Assembly: GCF_010894405.1 (NCBI RefSeq) | Contig: NZ_JAAIYA010000024.1 | Span: forward strand, 62,001 to 126,000 | DNA: 64,000 nt | DNA from: Pyxidicoccus caerfyrddinensis | GTDB taxonomy: Bacteria; Myxococcota; Myxococcia; Myxococcales; Myxococcaceae | Direction of reading: 5' to 3' | Program-made: the position numbers and the translations under genes | Part shown: positions 62,856-64,000 of the stretch, piece after piece | Layout: each line of letters opens with the position of its first letter | Position numbering within the stretch: the first letter of the stretch is position 1 | Notes under the pieces: model-generated | Told to the model about the DNA's origin: nothing | Database searches by the model: none | What the model saw: only the letters and a program-made list of their open reading frames with translations

Positions 62856-64000
62856 TTAAGCGCCGCGCCTGGGCGGAGAAACCGTCTCGGGTCCGCCCCA
62901 GGACTCGAGGATGCGCTCGATGGCCGCCAGGTCCCTTCCCGGTGCCCGGCCCGCGAGCACCTCGTCCCCGTAGGTGAAGTGGAGTTCCTGCTCCAGCGGG
63001 ACGCCCCGGGAGTGGCGGGCGAGGTCCGAGGGCCAGGCGACGCCACGGCTCGCCTTCACCGCCCGGAGGAGGTACGCGTCGAGGTCGGACTCGGGCTGCC
63101 AGCGAAGCAGCTCCAGCACCCATGACGGCTCGGCGTGGAAGTCCAGCGTCCGCCCCGTCGCTGCCCGCACCAGGGTCGTGCTGGCGTCCTCCCCGGGGAG
63201 GAAGAAGAGCATGCGCCGCAGCAGCACCGCCTGTCCGGGCTCCCACATCTTGTTGCGGCGGAGGAGGGCCGGAAAGCAGACCACGTCCACCGGCCGCTCC
63301 ACGAGCGCGGTCCGCTCCCGCAGCTCCGGCCGCCGAACCAGCAGCTCCAGCCACAGCCGCAGCTTCTTCGTGGGAATCTCTCCGAGCCCGCGCAGGTGCA
63401 TCAGCCGGCCGCCCTCCACCCGGAGACCGTCCCACGTCAGCTCGACGCCCCCTTCCGGGATGGAGTCCAGGCGCAGCTCCACGGGCTGGCTCCGGGAGGG
63501 CGCCCACACCAGGCGCCGGGGCGTGAGCCAGAGGACGCCCGGGCGCAGCCGGCGGAAGGCCAGGATGGCTCCCCCGGTCAACAGGAACGGTGCCGGGCAC
63601 AGCAGCCACGCCAGGCCGTTCACCGACGACCACCGAACCAACGTGAGCAGGGCAAGGCCCATGATGCCCACCAGCGACAGCAGGTAGGTCACGGCCGTCA
63701 GGTTCTGCTTCCACGCATCCAGCGTTCCGCACGCCAGCGAGAAGGACTCCCCCGGCTCGCGCACCAGGGACACCGGGACGCGGACGATGGACTCCAGCCG
63801 GCGCAGCGCCTCCTCCAGCGAGAGCGGGCCGCGCACGGTCTTCACCGAGCCCAGTCGCTTGCGCACCCGTGTCTCCAGCCGCGCCCGGCTCGCCGTCACC
63901 TCGCGGGCGAGCCCGAGCACCGGCGTGTCCTCACGCCAGCCCTCCACCTCCGCGCGCTTCCCCACGCGCTCCACCGCTTCCAGACACGCCGCGTCCCGCT
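62856..64000 (-). CDS. membrane protein, paralogue, 5' end beyond window
   Basis: A partial gene of at least 381 codons whose N-terminus lies outside the window. Counterparts of the previous gene: RAEVEGWREDTPVLGLAREV (its ELEGWPEDTPVLVAARELV), two helices (about LTAVTYLLSLVGIMGLALLTLV and AWLLCPAPFLLTGGAILAF), LWLTPRRLVWAPS, LDSIPEGGVELT, FFLPGEDASTTLVRAATG and VLELLRWQPESDLDAYLLRAV. A GTG at 63974 opens the visible part, but the alignment continues through it to the edge (AACLEAVERVGKRAE), so it is not the true start. It is 15 bp upstream of its paralogue on the same strand, so they are likely cotranscribed. Function unknown. Confidence 0.78.
   Translation of the reverse strand, partial: RDAACLEAVERVGKRAEVEGWREDTPVLGLAREVTASRARLETRVRKRLGSVKTVRGPLSLEEALRRLESIVRVPVSLVREPGESFSLACGTLDAWKQNLTAVTYLLSLVGIMGLALLTLVRWSSVNGLAWLLCPAPFLLTGGAILAFRRLRPGVLWLTPRRLVWAPSRSQPVELRLDSIPEGGVELTWDGLRVEGGRLMHLRGLGEIPTKKLRLWLELLVRRPELRERTALVERPVDVVCFPALLRRNKMWEPGQAVLLRRMLFFLPGEDASTTLVRAATGRTLDFHAEPSWVLELLRWQPESDLDAYLLRAVKASRGVAWPSDLARHSRGVPLEQELHFTYGDEVLAGRAPGRDLAAIERILESWGGPETVSPPRRGA

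Overview
The window is chromosomal DNA of a delta-proteobacterial myxobacterium, most likely Myxococcaceae (Myxococcus, Pyxidicoccus or Corallococcus type). The evidence is the roughly 70% GC with extreme GC3 (long open frames on the opposite strand of nearly every gene), GTG starts, many Ser/Thr kinases and hybrid histidine kinases, abundant lipoproteins, and a toxin/immunity pair of a type common in this group. No tRNA, rRNA, insertion sequence, phage gene or CRISPR array was recognised. About 53 genes fill the window; the first may begin at the left edge and the last runs off the right edge.

Layout. 1-5 kb: queF, a small membrane protein, a membrane Ser/Thr kinase, a small lipoprotein, a cardiolipin-synthase-like phospholipase D, then a lipoprotein nuclease toxin translationally coupled to a DUF3396 immunity protein, inside a local GC dip. 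5-10.5 kb: a Ppx/GppA phosphatase, a zinc alcohol dehydrogenase, and a divergent unit in which an XRE-cupin regulator faces an SDR-QueA-like pair across a palindrome-rich gap. 10.5-20.4 kb: 2OG oxygenase, DUF4230 and TPR proteins, a MocR regulator facing a NIPSNAP lipoprotein, a FemAB-like transferase fused to an alanyl-tRNA-synthetase C-terminal domain, a histidine-kinase-like hybrid with eroded ATP boxes, and a DUF2270 protein. 20.5-30 kb: isocitrate-dehydrogenase-like enzyme, a cupin/VKOR-DsbA/SUI1 operon, YgfZ, a lipoprotein, a chromate transporter, and the tyrosine catabolic genes hppD-maiA-fah. 30-33.5 kb: a secreted protein whose 3' end is tandemly duplicated, and a reductase/membrane-protein operon facing a LysR regulator.

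33.5-50.8 kb: a 1654-residue Ser/Thr kinase-ATPase-GAF-histidine kinase, a PhcB-like methyltransferase, a type II secretion N-domain protein, two tandem S9 peptidases, a Ser/Thr kinase carrying a periplasmic TonB C-terminal domain, small secreted and SpoIIAA-like proteins, a trypsin-like lipoprotein protease and a GAF histidine kinase. 50.8-51.2 kb holds a striking noncoding array of seven 20-bp palindromes at 50-51 bp period. It is followed by an unrecognised gene, two more histidine kinases, serA facing a D-2-hydroxyacid (probably D-2-hydroxyglutarate) dehydrogenase, a secreted protein, a large aspartate-rich repeat lipoprotein, and two paralogous membrane proteins.

The most promising undescribed elements are the palindrome array (50847-51170), the FemAB/C-Ala fusion (15584-17404), the mosaic toxin/immunity cassette (3340-5054), and the kinase-TonB fusion (44499-46388).
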